Shown here: positions 1-7,882 of the stretch, in pieces
Layout of the letters: each line of letters opens with the position of its first letter
Position numbering within the stretch: the first letter of the stretch is position 1
Origin: Acidimicrobiia bacterium
Lineage (GTDB): Bacteria; Actinomycetota; Acidimicrobiia; IMCC26256; PALSA-610
DNA: 57,259 nt
Direction of reading: 5' to 3'
Assembly (NCBI GenBank): GCA_036271555.1
Contig: DATBAK010000048.1
Location: forward strand, 1 to 57,259
Program-made: the position numbers and the translations under genes
Notes under the pieces: model-generated
The model's database searches: none
Told to the model about the DNA's origin: nothing
The model's input: the letters and a program-made list of their open reading frames with translations, nothing else

Positions 1-254
1 CGCCCCCCCCGACCGGGTGGAACCGCGCGAGGCGCGCATCCGGACGACAGGGCACGGCCAGCGATCGTAAGCCGTCGAGCGGATCGTCGAAGTGGGTTAT
101 CAAGCCCGCCGCGAGCACCGCGTCGACCACGCGGCGGCCGGTAGTCGGACCCAGCGCCCCGACGGCGCGCGCGAAGGCCGCGTCGTCGTCCGGAAAGCGC
201 TGGTCCCAGGTCGCGCGGTGCGAAGAACTCGCGGGTGCGCGTCCGCGCGTGCAT
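1..254 (-). pseudogene. Class I SAM-dependent methyltransferase remnant (frameshifted, internally deleted, cut by window edge)
   Basis: Reading the minus strand from an ATG at 254, the start (MHARTRTREFFAPR) looks like the N-terminus of actinobacterial class I methyltransferases. One frame change then leads to TWDQRFPDDDAAFARAV and GRRVVDAVLAAGLITHFDDP, again family-like. In intact relatives a stretch with the glycine-rich SAM-binding motif (DxGxGxG) separates the VVDA-like and VLAAGL-like segments; here they are joined directly, which suggests an in-frame deletion between two short similar words. The reading continues to the window edge (RPDARLARFHPVGGG). With a frameshift and no SAM motif it is almost certainly non-functional. 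The family assignment is by motif memory, not a search. It lies just downstream of the mop gene, same strand. Confidence 0.5.
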
Positions 255-279
255 CGCCACACCGTCAGGCCGCGCCGCG

Positions 280-489
280 TCAGTCGACGCCGAGCACGAC
301 GTCGGACGCCTTCACCACGACGGTGACCGCGGATCCCTCGGCGATGCCGAGCTCTTGCACGGCTTCCTTCGTGATCGACGACGTCATCGTCGCGCCACCC
401 TCGAGTCGGACCTTGACCGTCGTCGTGACCGCGCCGTCGTGGACTTCGATGACGGTCCCGGGAAGCTGGTTCCTCGCGCTCAGTCTCAT
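280..489 (-). CDS. mop: Molbindin-like molybdate/tungstate-binding protein (single Mop/TOBE domain)
   Basis: This 69-residue protein is a single Mop domain: it begins MRLSARNQLPGTVIEV and ends SVTVVVKASDVVLGVD, the usual molbindin ends. Such proteins oligomerise in the cytoplasm and store or buffer molybdate. A TTG at 522 would extend it by 11 residues into the end of modC, but the ATG at 489 gives the canonical N-terminus and is preferred. It is the last gene of the modABC-mop run, 19 bp after the modC stop, so it is probably co-transcribed. Its sequence resembles the TOBE domain at the end of ModC. Confidence 0.85.
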   Translation of the reverse strand: MRLSARNQLPGTVIEVHDGAVTTTVKVRLEGGATMTSSITKEAVQELGIAEGSAVTVVVKASDVVLGVD

Positions 490-508
490 GGCGACCGTGA
501 TACGAGCT

Positions 509-1576
509 TCAGTCGGCTGCAACCACGACTTCGGTCGCCTTGAACGAGATCCATACCGGCGAGCCGGGAGCGAGGCCGAGCTCGGCGCGCGCCGCGCGCG
601 TCACGTCGACGGCGAGGGGCACGGGTTCGACGACCCGCACCCGCACGTGGTCGCCCTGGTCGTCGACGTCGGCGACGGTGGTCGACCAGACGTTGCGGGC
701 GCTGCCCTCCGGACGCGTCGTGTGCAGCGTGATCGCGCGCGGTCCGATGGTCGCGATCGCGAGACCATCGGGAACGCCGGTTGCGACCACGGCGACGTGC
801 CGGCCACCGCCGAGGTCGAGCTCGCCGCCGCGCAGGGTGCCCCGCAGCAGGTTCACGCCGAGCAAGTCGGCGACATACGTCGACCGCGGCGACGCGAGGA
901 GCTCGGCGGGTGCGCCGATCTGCGTGATGCGGCCCTGCTCGAGCACGACGATGCGGTCGGCGAGACCGAGTGCCTCGATCGGATCGTGCGTGACGAGGAC
1001 GCGCGGCGTAGCGAGTGCGGCGAGGTGGCGGCGCACCTCGCGACGCACCTCGATGCGCGTGCTCGCGTCGAGCGCGGCGAAGGGCTCGTCGAGCAGGAGC
1101 AATCGCGGCTCGACCGCAAGCGCGCGTGCGAGCGCGACCCGCTGCGCCTCGCCGCCCGAGAGCTGTGGCGGTCGACTCAACGCGAGGTGCGCGACGCCGA
1201 GCCGCTCGATCCAGCCCCGCGCGGTGCGGCGCGCGTCGGTGCGCGACGCGCCACGACTCCGCGGACCGAACGCGACGTTCTCGACGACGTCGAGGTGATC
1301 GAAGAGCAACCGGTCCTGGAAGACGACCCCGATCATCCGCCGGCGCGCCGGCACGAAATGGCCGGTCTCCGGGTCGTCGAGCACGTCACCGTCGAGTGTC
1401 AGGCGGCCGCCGTCGAGCGCGCGCAGGCCGGAGATCGCGCGCAACACCGTCGTCTTGCCCGCGCCATTCGGGCCGATCAGCGCGACGAGCTCGCCCGGCG
1501 CCACCGCGAACTCGGCCTCGACCGAGAACGCGCCCGTGCGCACGCGCACATCGCACGCGAGCCCGGTCGCGCTCAC
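509..1576 (-). CDS. modC: Molybdate ABC transporter ATP-binding protein ModC
   Basis: A 355-residue ATPase that powers molybdate import. Visible motifs: Walker A GPNGAGKTTVLRA near residue 36, Q-loop in VVFQDRLLFDHL, signature LSGGEAQRVALARAL, Walker B LLLLDEPFAALD and the H-loop VTHDP. The last ~110 residues form a Mop/TOBE-type domain (ending VWISFKATEVVVAAD), the usual ModC plan. The GTG start overlaps the modB stop by 4 bp (GTGA), which implies translational coupling. With ModB and ModA it forms the high-affinity molybdate transporter that supplies molybdenum-cofactor enzymes; no such enzyme is evident in this window. Confidence 0.93.
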   Translation of the reverse strand: MSATGLACDVRVRTGAFSVEAEFAVAPGELVALIGPNGAGKTTVLRAISGLRALDGGRLTLDGDVLDDPETGHFVPARRRMIGVVFQDRLLFDHLDVVENVAFGPRSRGASRTDARRTARGWIERLGVAHLALSRPPQLSGGEAQRVALARALAVEPRLLLLDEPFAALDASTRIEVRREVRRHLAALATPRVLVTHDPIEALGLADRIVVLEQGRITQIGAPAELLASPRSTYVADLLGVNLLRGTLRGGELDLGGGRHVAVVATGVPDGLAIATIGPRAITLHTTRPEGSARNVWSTTVADVDDQGDHVRVRVVEPVPLAVDVTRAARAELGLAPGSPVWISFKATEVVVAAD

Positions 1577-2406
1577 GTCGTGGTCGCCGAGACGCGCGTG
1601 CGCGTCATGAACACGCGACTGCCGACGACCGCGAGCACGAGCACCGAAACCGCAACCAGCACGAGGCTCAACACGATGCCGGACTGGTCACTGTTCTCGA
1701 ACGCGAGATAGATCGCGAGCGGCAAGGTCTGCGTCTTTCCCTGGAAGTTGCCCGCGAAGGTGATCGTCGCACCGAACTCGCCCAGTGCACGCGCCCACGT
1801 GAGCGCGAGACCGGCCGCGATCGACGGCCCGATCGCAGGCAGCGTCACCCGGCGCATCACCGTGAACCGGCTCGCGCCGAGCGTCGCGGCCGCGTCCTCG
1901 AAGCGCGTGTCGATCGATCGCAGCGCGCCCTCCACCGTGATCACGAAGAACGGCATCGCGACGAACGTCTCGGCGAGGATTGCGGCCCAAATCGTGAACG
2001 GCAGCTCCCATCCGAACGCGTGCTGGAGCCACTCCCCGACGAGCCCCCGACGTCCGAACGCGTAGAACAGCGCGACGCCACCGACGACGGGCGGCAGCAC
2101 GAGCGGCAGCACCGCGAGCGCGCGCACGATGCTGCGGCCGCGGAACTCTGTCCGCGCGAGCACCCACGCCAGCGGCAAGCCGAAGACCGCGGAGAGCGCG
2201 GTCGCCGACAAGGAGCAGACCAACGAGAGCCGCAGCGCCTCCCGCGACACCTCGTTGCCGAGCACGTTGCCGACGTCGCTCCACGGGGCGCGCCAGAGCA
2301 GCCCCAGCAGCGGCAGGACGAAGAAGACGACGAGCCCGACGAGGGCGACGACGACGGCGACCGCGGGCGTCCGGCCGCCCGCGGCGCGCCGTCGCCGGCG
2401 GCTCAC
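1573..2406 (-). CDS. modB: Molybdate ABC transporter permease ModB
   Basis: A 277-residue inner-membrane permease. A basic N-terminus (SRRRRRAAGGR) precedes about six hydrophobic segments, starting AVAVVVALVGLVVFFVLPLL. The binding-protein-dependent transport loop is visible around residues 165-200 (EDAAATLGASRFTVMRRVTLP...GEFGATITFAG), with the EAA-type motif that contacts ModC. I chose the GTG at 2406 because its GTGA overlaps the modA stop; the longer reading from 2469 would run 66 bp into modA and adds a shadow-like peptide. Second gene of the operon. Confidence 0.92.
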   Translation of the reverse strand: MSRRRRRAAGGRTPAVAVVVALVGLVVFFVLPLLGLLWRAPWSDVGNVLGNEVSREALRLSLVCSLSATALSAVFGLPLAWVLARTEFRGRSIVRALAVLPLVLPPVVGGVALFYAFGRRGLVGEWLQHAFGWELPFTIWAAILAETFVAMPFFVITVEGALRSIDTRFEDAAATLGASRFTVMRRVTLPAIGPSIAAGLALTWARALGEFGATITFAGNFQGKTQTLPLAIYLAFENSDQSGIVLSLVLVAVSVLVLAVVGSRVFMTRTRVSATTT

Positions 2407-3209
2407 AGCGGCAGGAACCCGTACTTCGACGCGAGCTCCGACTCGTTCGCGACCACGAACTTCACCCATGCATCGGCCAGGGCGGCATGGCTGGAGTCTT
2501 TCAGCGTCACGATCGGCAGCGTGGTCAAGACGTTCACTGCGTCCGGGATCGGCACCCCCGCGACCTTCTCCGAGCCCTTCACGTCGGTGACGTAGACGAT
2601 CGCGGCGTCGGCCTCGCCGAGCTCGACCTTCGACAGCGTCGCCTTCACGTTGAGCTCACGCGACTTCGGCGTGAGCGTGACCTTGGCATTGGTCAGGATC
2701 TGGTCGGCGAACTTGCCGCACGGGACCGTGGAGTCGCACAGCACGACGACGACACCGGGCTTGGTGAGGTCTTGCAGGGTCGTGATGTGTTTCGGGTTGC
2801 CCGGCTCGACCGCGATCTCGAGCCGGTTCTTTGCGAAGTCGGTCGGCGCACTCGCGTTGTCGTGCGCGCCGACGACCTTCTCCATGTTCGACTGGTCCGC
2901 TGACGCAAAGACGTCGGCGGGCGCGCCCTGCGTGATCTGCGTCACGAGATCGGACGACGCGCCGAAGCTGAGGTTGACCTTCGTGCCGGGGTGCGCGGCC
3001 TCGAACTGCGAGCCGAGGTCGGTGAAGCTGTTCGTGAGCGACGACGCAGCCAAGACGGTGAGGGTTCCGCTCAACGCGGGCGTCGACGACGGCGATCCGT
3101 TCGACGTGGGCGACGACGAGCCACCGTTCGACTTCGACGAGCCGCACCCAGCGGCGAGGACGGCGAACGCGATCGCGATGACCACGATCGGCTTGCGGCG
3201 AATGTTCAC
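2403..3209 (-). CDS. modA: Molybdate-binding lipoprotein ModA
   Basis: A 268-residue extracytoplasmic solute-binding protein. The N-terminus is a lipoprotein signal peptide (lipobox VLAAGC, Cys near residue 22) followed by a Ser/Asn/Gly-rich linker. The mature domain starts TLTVLAASSLTNSFTDL, with the ligand-contact segment GASSDLVTQITQGAPADVFASAD and later ELGEADAAIVYVTDV, both typical of ModA. The start is GTG with AAAAGGA about 9 nt upstream. It is first in the operon and captures molybdate for ModB/ModC. Two Cys in VLCDSTVPCGKF could form a disulfide. Confidence 0.93.
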   Translation of the reverse strand: MNIRRKPIVVIAIAFAVLAAGCGSSKSNGGSSSPTSNGSPSSTPALSGTLTVLAASSLTNSFTDLGSQFEAAHPGTKVNLSFGASSDLVTQITQGAPADVFASADQSNMEKVVGAHDNASAPTDFAKNRLEIAVEPGNPKHITTLQDLTKPGVVVVLCDSTVPCGKFADQILTNAKVTLTPKSRELNVKATLSKVELGEADAAIVYVTDVKGSEKVAGVPIPDAVNVLTTLPIVTLKDSSHAALADAWVKFVVANESELASKYGFLPL

Positions 3210-3259
3210 GGTGCGGTCCTTTTCTTGGGCGAAGTGGCCGAGACACTAACCAGGCAGAG

Positions 3260-3273
3260 CCTGACTAGTCAGG
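3260..3273. promoter_or_regulatory. 14-bp palindrome upstream of modA, candidate operator
   Basis: CCTGACTAGTCAGG is a perfect palindrome about 50 bp upstream of the modA start. It abuts a second short inverted repeat (CAGGC-TCT-GCCTG read toward modA). It lies between modA and the divergent PPOX-like gene, so it could control either. It does not resemble the enterobacterial ModE site; the regulator is unknown. Confidence 0.35.
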
Positions 3274-3306
3274 TATCGACTATTTGGCACGGCGGTGCGT
3301 CGCCCG

Positions 3307-3312
3307 TACCCT
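3307..3312 (+). promoter_or_regulatory. Candidate leaderless -10 box (TACCCT)
   Basis: TACCCT ends 7 nt before the GTG at 3320 that starts the PPOX-like reading frame. This spacing would place the transcription start at or next to the start codon, as in leaderless actinobacterial mRNAs. No Shine-Dalgarno sequence is visible. Confidence 0.35.
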
Positions 3313-3319
3313 TCGCAGC

Positions 3320-3677
3320 GTGAGCGTCCCCGTCGATCTCGCGGCATTGCGCGCACAGATCGAGCGATTCGGGCCGAATGCCTTTCTCGTGACGACGGCC
3401 GCGGACGCGCCGCCGCACCTCTCGTCGGTGCTCGTCGAGCACGGTCGGCGACGACCTCACCATGGGCTGCGGCAAGACGACGCGGGCCAACGTCGGCGCG
3501 CACCCCGAGGTCTCGCTGCTGTGGCCGCCCGGCCCGGACCCGGGTTACTGCCTCATCGTCGACGCGGTCGCGCAGGGCGAGCCGGGCTCGACGCTGACCG
3601 TGCGGCCGACCGCGGCGGTACTCCACCGCGTTGCGGGCGCGCCCGCCGGTCTCCCCGGTGCCTCCCCTGAGCCCTGA
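3320..3677 (+). pseudogene. Pyridoxamine-5'-phosphate-oxidase-like flavoprotein, frameshifted
   Basis: The first part (SVPVDLAALRAQIERFGPNAFLVTT, then PPHLSSVLVEH) and the second part (GDDLTMGCGKTTRANVGAHP, then PEVSLLWPPGPDPGYCLIVD) are the two halves of a small PPOX-fold protein, split by a frame change around 3440-3446. Members bind FMN or F420 as homodimers. Joined, the product is about 118 residues, close to the family's usual size. The single shift could be a real lesion or a sequencing/assembly error. A PPOX protein of unknown substrate is the best call. Repeat R1 copy 1 starts 4 bp after the stop. Confidence 0.6.
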
Positions 3678-3680
3678 CCC

Positions 3681-3772
3681 TTCTGGTCGCGCTCGCTGCG
3701 CTCGCCCCTCCTGACGCCTCAGTCCCCGAGTCGAACGGGCCGCAAAGCGACCCGCCCGTTCCCGCGGGAACG
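3681..3772 (+). repeat. R1 dispersed repeat, copy 1 (92 bp)
   Basis: It begins TTCTGGTCGCGCTCGCTGCG and ends CCCGCGGGAACG. It aligns without length change to copy 3 inside the ABC-F gene (33068-33159). The 3' half holds the inverted repeat GAACGGGC...GCCCGTTC. It lies between the PPOX pseudogene and the convergent FMN reductase gene, where it could also act as a terminator. Confidence 0.6.
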
Positions 3773-3786
3773 CCGGGCAGGAACGC

Positions 3787-4386
3787 CTACGTCGCGCTCG
3801 CCCGCTCGCGCGCGGCGGCGAGCGCGGTCGCCCACCAGACGAGATCGTCGGCGAGCATCGTGAGCCGCGGCAGGAGCGGGTCGAGCAGCGCGAGGTCGAA
3901 CGGCTCCGGCGCGCGGATCGCGGTGATGAGCACGTCGGGCAGCATGTGCACCGCGTGTCGCAGGGGCGCCATCTCCATCTCGACCACGACGAGTCGCAGC
4001 TGCTCGATCGCGCGGGCGCCACCGACGTTTCCCCACCCGACGAACGCGACCGGCTTGCGTGTCCATTCGACGAAGATGTGGTCGATCGCGTTCTTGAGCA
4101 CCGCGGTGTAGCCGTGGTTGTACTCGGGCGTCACCATCACGAATCCGTCGGCGCGATCGATCGTCTCGCCGAAGCGCGCGAGCTCCGGCGTCGCGTACTC
4201 GCGCGGTGAGTGGATCGGCGAGCGACCGTCGAAGAACGGCAGCGGGTAATCGCGCAGGTCGACGCGTTCGACGCGCAGATCGTCACGCGCACTCAGGCGG
4301 TCGACGACCCACGCGCCGGCGCGCTCACTGAAGCGCTCCTCGCGGGTGCTGCCAAGGATCACCTGGATCAGCGGAGACTCGGACAT
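3787..4386 (-). CDS. NADPH-dependent FMN reductase family protein
   Basis: A flavodoxin-fold protein of about 199 residues. The FMN phosphate loop is ILGSTREERFSERAG near residue 10. The middle segment FVMVTPEYNHGYTAVLKNAIDHI and the later FVGWGNVGGARAIEQLR are family hallmarks (azoreductase / chromate reductase / FMN reductase type). Such enzymes reduce FMN, quinones or metal ions with NAD(P)H in the cytoplasm. ATG at 4386 is preferred over the adjacent GTG at 4389. It lies 18 bp downstream of the ABC permease on the same strand, so co-transcription is possible. Substrate unknown. Confidence 0.85.
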   Translation of the reverse strand: MSESPLIQVILGSTREERFSERAGAWVVDRLSARDDLRVERVDLRDYPLPFFDGRSPIHSPREYATPELARFGETIDRADGFVMVTPEYNHGYTAVLKNAIDHIFVEWTRKPVAFVGWGNVGGARAIEQLRLVVVEMEMAPLRHAVHMLPDVLITAIRAPEPFDLALLDPLLPRLTMLADDLVWWATALAAARERASAT

Positions 4387-4404
4387 CACGACTCCTTGCT
4401 CGAT

Positions 4405-6051
4405 CTACACACCACGGCGGGCGTCGACCGCGAGCAACAGCTCGGGTTGCCGCCACCATGCCCACCGTTCGGCCATCTTCGTTCCGGCCTGCCAGAGGCC
4501 GTACCCGTACACCGCGCACGCGGGCGCGACGATCACGAGAGCCAGCGGCGCGAACGCGACGCACAGACCGGCCGCGATCGCGACCGGCGCCAAGATCACG
4601 GCCTGGAGCACCGCGGCGAGGGTGAGCACGAGCGACGTCACACAGCCCTGCCCGGCGGCGCGGCCCGCGAACGGGCTGCGCGACTCGGGGAGCCGCACGG
4701 GATAGCGGACCGACACGACGTTCGCGACGCCCATGCCCGCACCCAGACCCGCCGCCGCGAGCAGCAGCGCCGCGGGCACGTAGATCCATCCGCCGGTGAA
4801 GACCGCGAGCGCGACGCTGCTCACGAGCACGACCGGCAGCACCTCGACGAGCAGCGCGAGGTTCTTGCCCACGAGCTCGTCGCGCACGACGTTGCCGGCG
4901 ACGATGTCGACCCACAGCGCGCCGCCGTCGAACCCGAACTGGTTCATCGCCCCGACGATCGCGACGTAGCCCGCGAGCGACGCGATCAACACCGCACCCC
5001 GCGGCGCGTGGCCCACCTTGATCGCGTAGTAGAGCGGACCGCCGATGCCGAGCACGACGATCTGCGCGAGCTGCACCTTGCGTCGCGGATCGCGGGCGAC
5101 GTACCGCAGCTCCTTGGCGGCGATCGCGCCCGTCGCGCCCGCCGGCAGTCGGCGAACGTACCGGGGCCGGAGCGGCGCGGGCGAGGGCGCGGCGGCACCG
5201 ACGATCGCGTCCGCATCGTCGGTCGCGGCGCGACGCGCCTTCGTCGCGCCACCGCTCACGACGGTGAGTGACCGATCGAGCGCGCGCCCCCACACCGACA
5301 CGAACAGCGGCACGAGGATCAGCGCGGGGAGCAGTTCGGCGAGACCGTGCAGCCACCGCCCGTTGCGCGCGTCGACGACCGCCTGCCCGAGCATGCCCGG
5401 CGGCAGCCAGCGCAGCACGTTGCTGATGTGCGCGACGAGCTCGGCGTGGACCTTGTCGAAACGCACGAAGCGCAGAAACTGCACGCCGATCGCGACGCTC
5501 GCGCCGATCACGACGACGAGATCGCGACCGCGACGCGAGGTGAGCGACGCCGCGAGCAAGGTCGCGAGCATCCGAGCGCATGCCGCGCACATCAACGCGA
5601 GCAGCACCACCGCGAGCACCACGACGATCGTCGCCGCGCCGGCACGGAACCCGACGACGACGCCGACGAGCGTCGCGAGGACCGCGACCGGTCCGAACCC
5701 GATCAACGAGCTCAGCAGCAGGCCGGTGAGCAGCGGTCGGCGCTCGAGCGGAAGGAGCTGGAGGCGCGCCGGATCGAGCGTGTCGTCGGTGCCGAACGTG
5801 AGCAGCGGGAGCAGCGACCAACCGAGCATCAACGCGGTCGCGCCGATGACGACCGCGCCGCGGCCTTCGCGCGGATCGGACGCGTGGCCGGCCGCAACCA
5901 TCAAACCGAAGCCGACGAGACCGAACACGACCATCCCGACGAGGCCGAGCACGGGCGCGGCCTTGCCGCGGCGTCCCGACGGGTTGCGCAGCAGCCGCAG
6001 CTTGAGCCGCACGAGCACGAGTGGGATCGGCGGTGCGCTCGTGCGACTCAT
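4405..6051 (-). CDS. ABC transporter permease (large ABC-2-like, probable exporter)
   Basis: A 548-residue integral membrane protein with many hydrophobic stretches, for example VLGLVGMVVFGLVGFGLMVA near residue 35 and TIVVVLAVVLLALMCAACA near 140. A soluble region around residues 270-310 (VVSGGATKARRAATDDADAI...) splits the two membrane halves. It has no ATPase motifs. Its ATG overlaps the stop of the upstream ATPase by 4 bp (ATGA), so the two genes make one transporter. Direction is most likely export because no binding protein is present. The cargo cannot be told. Confidence 0.8.
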   Translation of the reverse strand: MSRTSAPPIPLVLVRLKLRLLRNPSGRRGKAAPVLGLVGMVVFGLVGFGLMVAAGHASDPREGRGAVVIGATALMLGWSLLPLLTFGTDDTLDPARLQLLPLERRPLLTGLLLSSLIGFGPVAVLATLVGVVVGFRAGAATIVVVLAVVLLALMCAACARMLATLLAASLTSRRGRDLVVVIGASVAIGVQFLRFVRFDKVHAELVAHISNVLRWLPPGMLGQAVVDARNGRWLHGLAELLPALILVPLFVSVWGRALDRSLTVVSGGATKARRAATDDADAIVGAAAPSPAPLRPRYVRRLPAGATGAIAAKELRYVARDPRRKVQLAQIVVLGIGGPLYYAIKVGHAPRGAVLIASLAGYVAIVGAMNQFGFDGGALWVDIVAGNVVRDELVGKNLALLVEVLPVVLVSSVALAVFTGGWIYVPAALLLAAAGLGAGMGVANVVSVRYPVRLPESRSPFAGRAAGQGCVTSLVLTLAAVLQAVILAPVAIAAGLCVAFAPLALVIVAPACAVYGYGLWQAGTKMAERWAWWRQPELLLAVDARRGV

Positions 6052-6917
6052 TCGGGTGGTGGCGGCGGCGAGGTCGGCGCCGAAGTCGGAGCGGTCGACG
6101 GTGCCGGCGTCGGGGGCTCGGCGCGCCCGGCGAGCCAGCCGAGCGCCGCGCCCTCCTGCTCCTGCGCGCCGACGAGATCGACGAACACGTCTTCGAGCCG
6201 GCGGCCGCCGCGCAGCTCGTCGATCGGACCCTCGGCGATGATGCGGCCGAGGTTCACGACCGCGACGCGATCACACAGCCGCTCGACCACCTCCATCACG
6301 TGACTCGAGAACACAACGGTGTTGCCGGTGTCGGTGTAGCGCTCGAGCACCGTGCGGATCGCACGCGTCGACACCGGGTCGATCGCCTCGAACGGCTCGT
6401 CGAGGAACAGCAGCTCGGGCGCGTGCAGCAGCGCCGACGCGAGCGCGACCTTCTTGCGCATGCCCGTCGAGTAATCGACGACGAGGGTGTCGGCCGCGTC
6501 GCTCAGGCCGAGCACCTGGAGCAGCTCGCGCGAGCGCTCCGCAACGAGCGCGGGCGGCATCGACCGCAGCAGCCCGCAGTACTCGAGCAGCTGCGAGCCG
6601 GTCAGCCGGTCGAAGAGGCGGAACTCGTCGGGTAGCACGCCGATGCGCGCCTTGGCGACGACGGGGTTCGCCCACACGTCGATGCCTTCGACCCACACCT
6701 GACCCGCGTCGGGCCGGAGCAGCCCGGTGAGCATGCGGATCATCGTCGTCTTGCCGGCGCCGTTCGGGCCGACGAGTCCGAAGAAGCACGCGCGCGGGAC
6801 GTCGAGATCGATGCCCGCGACCGCGACCTTCGCGTCGTAGCGCTTCCAGAGCCCGCGGATCACGACCGCGGGCCAGGCCGGCGGCCGCGTCTCCGGCTGT
6901 GGCTCCGCGGAGGTCAC
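6048..6917 (-). CDS. ABC transporter ATP-binding protein (ABC-2 exporter type)
   Basis: A 289-residue ATPase with Walker A GLVGPNGAGKTTMIRM near residue 51, signature YSTGMRKKVALASALL, Walker B LLFLDEPFEAID and H-loop SSHVMEV. It starts GTG at 6917. Its C-terminal ~30 residues are a Pro/Ala/Thr-rich tail (TPAPSTAPTSAPTSPPPPPE), an odd low-complexity extension absent from most relatives. Coupled by ATGA overlap to the permease downstream. Confidence 0.9.
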   Translation of the reverse strand: MTSAEPQPETRPPAWPAVVIRGLWKRYDAKVAVAGIDLDVPRACFFGLVGPNGAGKTTMIRMLTGLLRPDAGQVWVEGIDVWANPVVAKARIGVLPDEFRLFDRLTGSQLLEYCGLLRSMPPALVAERSRELLQVLGLSDAADTLVVDYSTGMRKKVALASALLHAPELLFLDEPFEAIDPVSTRAIRTVLERYTDTGNTVVFSSHVMEVVERLCDRVAVVNLGRIIAEGPIDELRGGRRLEDVFVDLVGAQEQEGAALGWLAGRAEPPTPAPSTAPTSAPTSPPPPPE

Positions 6918-6957
6918 CCGTGCATTGTGACCGACCCCGCGAGGCCCCTCGCGCGGC

Positions 6958-7434
6958 TCAGCCGCGCGCCGCCGCGACGTGCGGCAACGCGAAGATCTGC
7001 TCGAGCGGCTCGCCGGCCTCGTCGCCGAGCGACCGGTGCGCGAACGACGCGAGCGCGCGCTCGTGCGCGCAGTACTGCATCGCGATCGCGCGCTCGGCCG
7101 CGTCGTCCGACAGCGAGACGAGCTCCTCGTACTTCGCGAGGAACTGCACGGTCACGGGGGTGAGCGAGCGGAGGAAGCCTTCCCAATCGGTCTGCGCGAG
7201 CGCGTCGGCGAACTCCTTCGCGGTCGCGAGGCTCGCGTCCGTGTCGCCGCGGTCGAGGCCGCGCTGCTCGAACACGGGCTCGGCGATCTCCTTCGTCGCC
7301 CGTTCGAGCAGCGTGAGCGCCTCGAGCTGCTCGCGACGCGCAGGATCGGTCTCCTGCTGCGCCATCAGCCCGAAGAGCGCCTCTCCGAGCACCTCACCCT
7401 GGTACGACTCGACCCACAGCTCGTCCGCACGCAT
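6958..7434 (-). CDS. Conserved protein of unknown function, all-helical
   Basis: A 158-residue soluble protein starting MRADELWVESYQGEVLGEAL. It is predicted almost wholly helical and rich in Glu/Ala, with repeated E/H positions (ESYQGEVLGEALFG, CAHERALASFAHRSLGDEAG), which loosely recalls ferritin-like four-helix bundles, but I cannot assign a family. It is on the minus strand 10 bp after a membrane-protein gene and 40 bp before the ABC ATPase, so it could be part of a longer transcript. The GC-rich inverted repeat GCGAGG-CC-CCTCGC just downstream may be a weak terminator. Confidence 0.65.
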   Translation of the reverse strand: MRADELWVESYQGEVLGEALFGLMAQQETDPARREQLEALTLLERATKEIAEPVFEQRGLDRGDTDASLATAKEFADALAQTDWEGFLRSLTPVTVQFLAKYEELVSLSDDAAERAIAMQYCAHERALASFAHRSLGDEAGEPLEQIFALPHVAAARG

Positions 7435-7444
7435 GACCGAAAGC

Positions 7445-7882
7445 CTACGACGCGGTGGCGGGGACCGTCTTCGCGCCCCGCGTCGCGTAACGCGCGACGG
7501 TGAAGGCGATGATCAACGGCACGTCGGTCGCGAAGATGACGAGCATCAACGTGACGACCACCAGCGGCGCCCCGCGCGTGTGGTCCTTCACGAAGGCCCA
7601 CTCGATCATGCCCGCCGAGATGACGTACGCGATCAACGCGTAGCGCGCGACGAGGAAGAACGTGCTCCACGCGAAGTCGCGCAGCCGCGCCAGCACGACG
7701 ACGTTCCCCAGCATCAGCGCCCCGCTCACGACGAGCAGGGCCGTCGGCGCGAGCAGGGGCGGGCGGCGCGGAACGTACGACGCCATGATCACGCCGCCGA
7801 TGATCACGAGCGCGAGCGCCACCACCGCGGTCTCCGCGATCGGCGGGTAGGTCGCGTACTTGGATTCGGCCGGCGCGCTCAA
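7445..7882 (-). CDS. Four-helix integral membrane protein of unknown function
   Basis: About 145 residues with four clear hydrophobic segments (AVVALALVIIGGVIMASYV; LLAPTALLVVSGALMLGNVVV; FFLVARYALIAYVISAGMI; LVVVTLMLVIFATDVPLIIAF). No ATG or GTG fits. The TTG at 7882 overlaps the stop of the preceding membrane-protein gene (TTGA) and is the likely coupled start. A longer reading runs upstream through the neighbouring gene and tRNA-Cys and is not real. It probably forms a complex with the 204-residue membrane protein encoded directly upstream. Function unknown. Confidence 0.65.
   Translation of the reverse strand: MSAPAESKYATYPPIAETAVVALALVIIGGVIMASYVPRRPPLLAPTALLVVSGALMLGNVVVLARLRDFAWSTFFLVARYALIAYVISAGMIEWAFVKDHTRGAPLVVVTLMLVIFATDVPLIIAFTVARYATRGAKTVPATAS

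Noticed and set aside
92-2595. Long plus-strand frames (92-1711 and 1015-2595) over the mod operon
   Set aside because: Their products are Arg/Ala/Asp-rich without motifs; the minus strand encodes clear ModA, ModB, ModC and Mop.
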